Below are positions 62,223 through 64,000 of a stretch of 64,000 nucleotides of DNA, one piece after another. The stretch's first letter is position 1; each line of letters begins with the position of its first letter. Under the pieces are notes generated by a model, which saw only the letters and a list, made by a program, of their open reading frames with translations, was not told the origin of the DNA and searched no databases. The DNA comes from Ficedula albicollis (lineage: Eukaryota; Chordata; Aves; Passeriformes; Muscicapidae): NCBI RefSeq assembly GCF_000247815.1, contig NW_004775942.1, positions 139,943 to 203,942 on the forward strand. The letters are read 5' to 3'. Made by a program: the position numbers and the translations under genes.

Positions 62223-64000
62223 GTGTATAATATATACACACAAATAACAAATACCACTTTATATATGTGTTAATAAGCATATCCTTAGAGTCCACGAGCC
62301 CTCAGTGTGGTAATTACAAAATGGGCCAGGGCTAAACTTCCCATTCCCATTACCCGTGCTCCTCCCACTGATTTTAAGTCGGTCAGACTGGAGTATTTTC
62401 CTGCAGTGTGAAGCAAATAAAGAAAACAAGAGTCAAGTGGAAGGTGCCATTAAGCTGTAGGCAAACTGGCGAGCTTCCGACCCTGGGAATGATTTACTGG
62501 AGTCTTTAATGAAGCCTGAGTGGGTGAATTATGGGCAGGAAAACAGGGGTGAAAAGGAGAGTGAGATGAGGGTATTTTTGTAACCTATAAATTCCTGTCA
62601 GATTTATGCTCTTCTCAAGTTTTACGATGCTCGGACGTAATGGCTGACAAACTTTTTAAAGCGGTGTTTTCATCCCAAATTTAGTTTCTGTTGCGAAAAT
62701 ATCTGTGACAACCCAATCTCATTCCAGCTGCTCCAACATCCAGGCTACTTTTTCCATTACCACAGCCCTGTTATCCATCTGGGATGGGTTGGGATGGATA
62801 CAGGGGTACAGGATTCTAGTACTGCTTGTTGGGACCTACTTGAAGATAAAGCCATGAAGCAAAACTGAGCAGATTTGCCATAGAAATCTTTATTTCTCAC
62901 CCATTCCCACCCTCCAAGGAGGCAAAAAGAGTTTTGGACTTAAATCAAAAGGGTTGGTGGAGCTGGATGCAAACGGGTCTGATACCTCAACCAGGCTCCA
63001 AGGAAAAAATCCTTGAGCTTGTGTTGACAGCATCAAGCTCCCACAGTCCAAGAGGCCTTGAGGTATTAAAGGCTGGGATCAAAGTAATTCCATGCTTTCC
63101 TGTTTGTCCCAGCTCCTGACGAGCATGAGAGCTGCTGGGACTAGATAGGAGTGGGGAACGTGCTCCTGGGGAGGTGAAAGCCTTTTGAACTGAGGGCAGC
63201 GAGGCATGAAAAGCACATTTGTGCTTCCCCCACCCCTCCCACCTCCTGCAAATCTTTGCTGGCTGGGGAAGCCTCCCTCAGTCCAAACGTTTTGCCACGA
63301 GAAAAGAATTGAGGAGCAACACTTGGATGTTCAGGTCTCTGTGTCAGCATGACCCTGGTTCTCTCTAAAGCCCAGGAAGAAATAACTCCTGCAGAAGTGG
63401 TAGCACTGGTTCTTCCAGGTCAGCTCGGTCTGCACGGGAGCATTTGGGATTAGTTTATGATTTTTAAGGCTTTGTTTGTAGCAGCCTAAGCCCCGGAGGG
63501 GATAACACCAACGTCACACAGCCCATGCAGCTGCAGCCAGCCTCTCCCTGCTTCTGGCTCTCCCCCCATTACCCTCTAAGCTCCTGAGGCTGTTGTGGGC
63601 TAAGCCATCCCCTGTTACCTATTTTTGGATCCAGGTTACTCTGTTTTCAGGCTTTTAATTCCTGGTTTTAATTTTCCCAGCCAGCCAGAGCCAAATCCAG
63701 CCCTGGGGACCCCAGAGAGCTTCAACCAGGGGTGAGTTTGGCCCAAGGTGTTTCTATCACAAAGCTGTCAAAACCAATTTCTTGTGATCAGACCAAGTTG
63801 AAACCCCAGTGGAGGCAACTCATCTGCTGGATGCTGACTTGAACAGCAAATAAACATCAGAGGGAGGAGATGAGAAATCTTGTCCTGTGATGAGAGGTTA
63901 AGAACCTTTCTTATCTTATCTTATCTTATCTCATCTTTATCTCTTTGGGTTTCATAAGGAGAAGCCTGACGTGGCAGCAGCTCATCCCTGAGCTAGGGCT
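62223..64000. other. Intergenic sequence, no gene seen
   Basis: AT-rich start (62223-62275). A repeat-free block at 62400-62700 could be conserved regulatory DNA. The (TTATC)n tract lies near the right edge. Confidence 0.5.
63908..63937. repeat. (TTATC)n microsatellite
   Basis: About five pentanucleotide units with one interruption. Confidence 0.93.

Overview
This is a window of nuclear DNA from a bird, probably a neoavian or songbird. The evidence is about thirty fragments of CR1 LINEs, the dominant avian retrotransposon, together with one intronless vertebrate gene whose product matches ARL4C along its full length. The species cannot be named from the sequence. Most of the window is non-coding: intergenic DNA, old repeats and unique sequence that is probably partly regulatory.

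Genes. The one certain gene is ARL4C on the minus strand (coding 26843-27421). It lies inside a CpG island of about 1 kb that also holds its 5'UTR and promoter (to about 27860). Its 3'UTR probably runs left to a poly(A) signal near 23980. Two exon-like segments on the minus strand (21175-21257 and 20913-21018) have good splice sites and a frame that stays open and in phase across a 156-nt intron. They lie just left of a second CpG-rich block (about 21905-22330). Together these may mark an unidentified gene. No tRNA, rRNA or other recognisable gene was found.

Repeats. CR1 fragments occur in both orientations throughout. There is a probable solo ERV LTR (42965-43370, minus). Local tandem duplications include a 209-bp unit at 13.3-13.7 kb, four copies of a ~76-bp unit at 35.7-36.0 kb that reappears inverted at 49.5 kb, and ~70-80-bp units at 60.2-60.7 kb. 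Microsatellites include a ~143-bp (CCAT)n inside the probable ARL4C 3'UTR. A minisatellite built on 'catcccaacccacag' occupies 56.3-57.8 kb.

Assembly problems. The most unusual signal is technical. Seven pure-C runs (17 to 973 nt, about 1.8 kb in all, always C on this strand) interrupt otherwise normal sequence. One directly follows 20 nt identical to Illumina TruSeq adapter. One separates two nearly identical 1.5-kb copies. One is flanked by an exact 20-bp direct repeat. One interrupts a minisatellite and one abuts an N gap. The other N gap has the same 22 bp on both sides. These look like failed gap closures and false duplications. I found no credible new biological system. The best biological leads are the candidate exons beside the second CpG island and the dispersed 76-bp tandem repeat.
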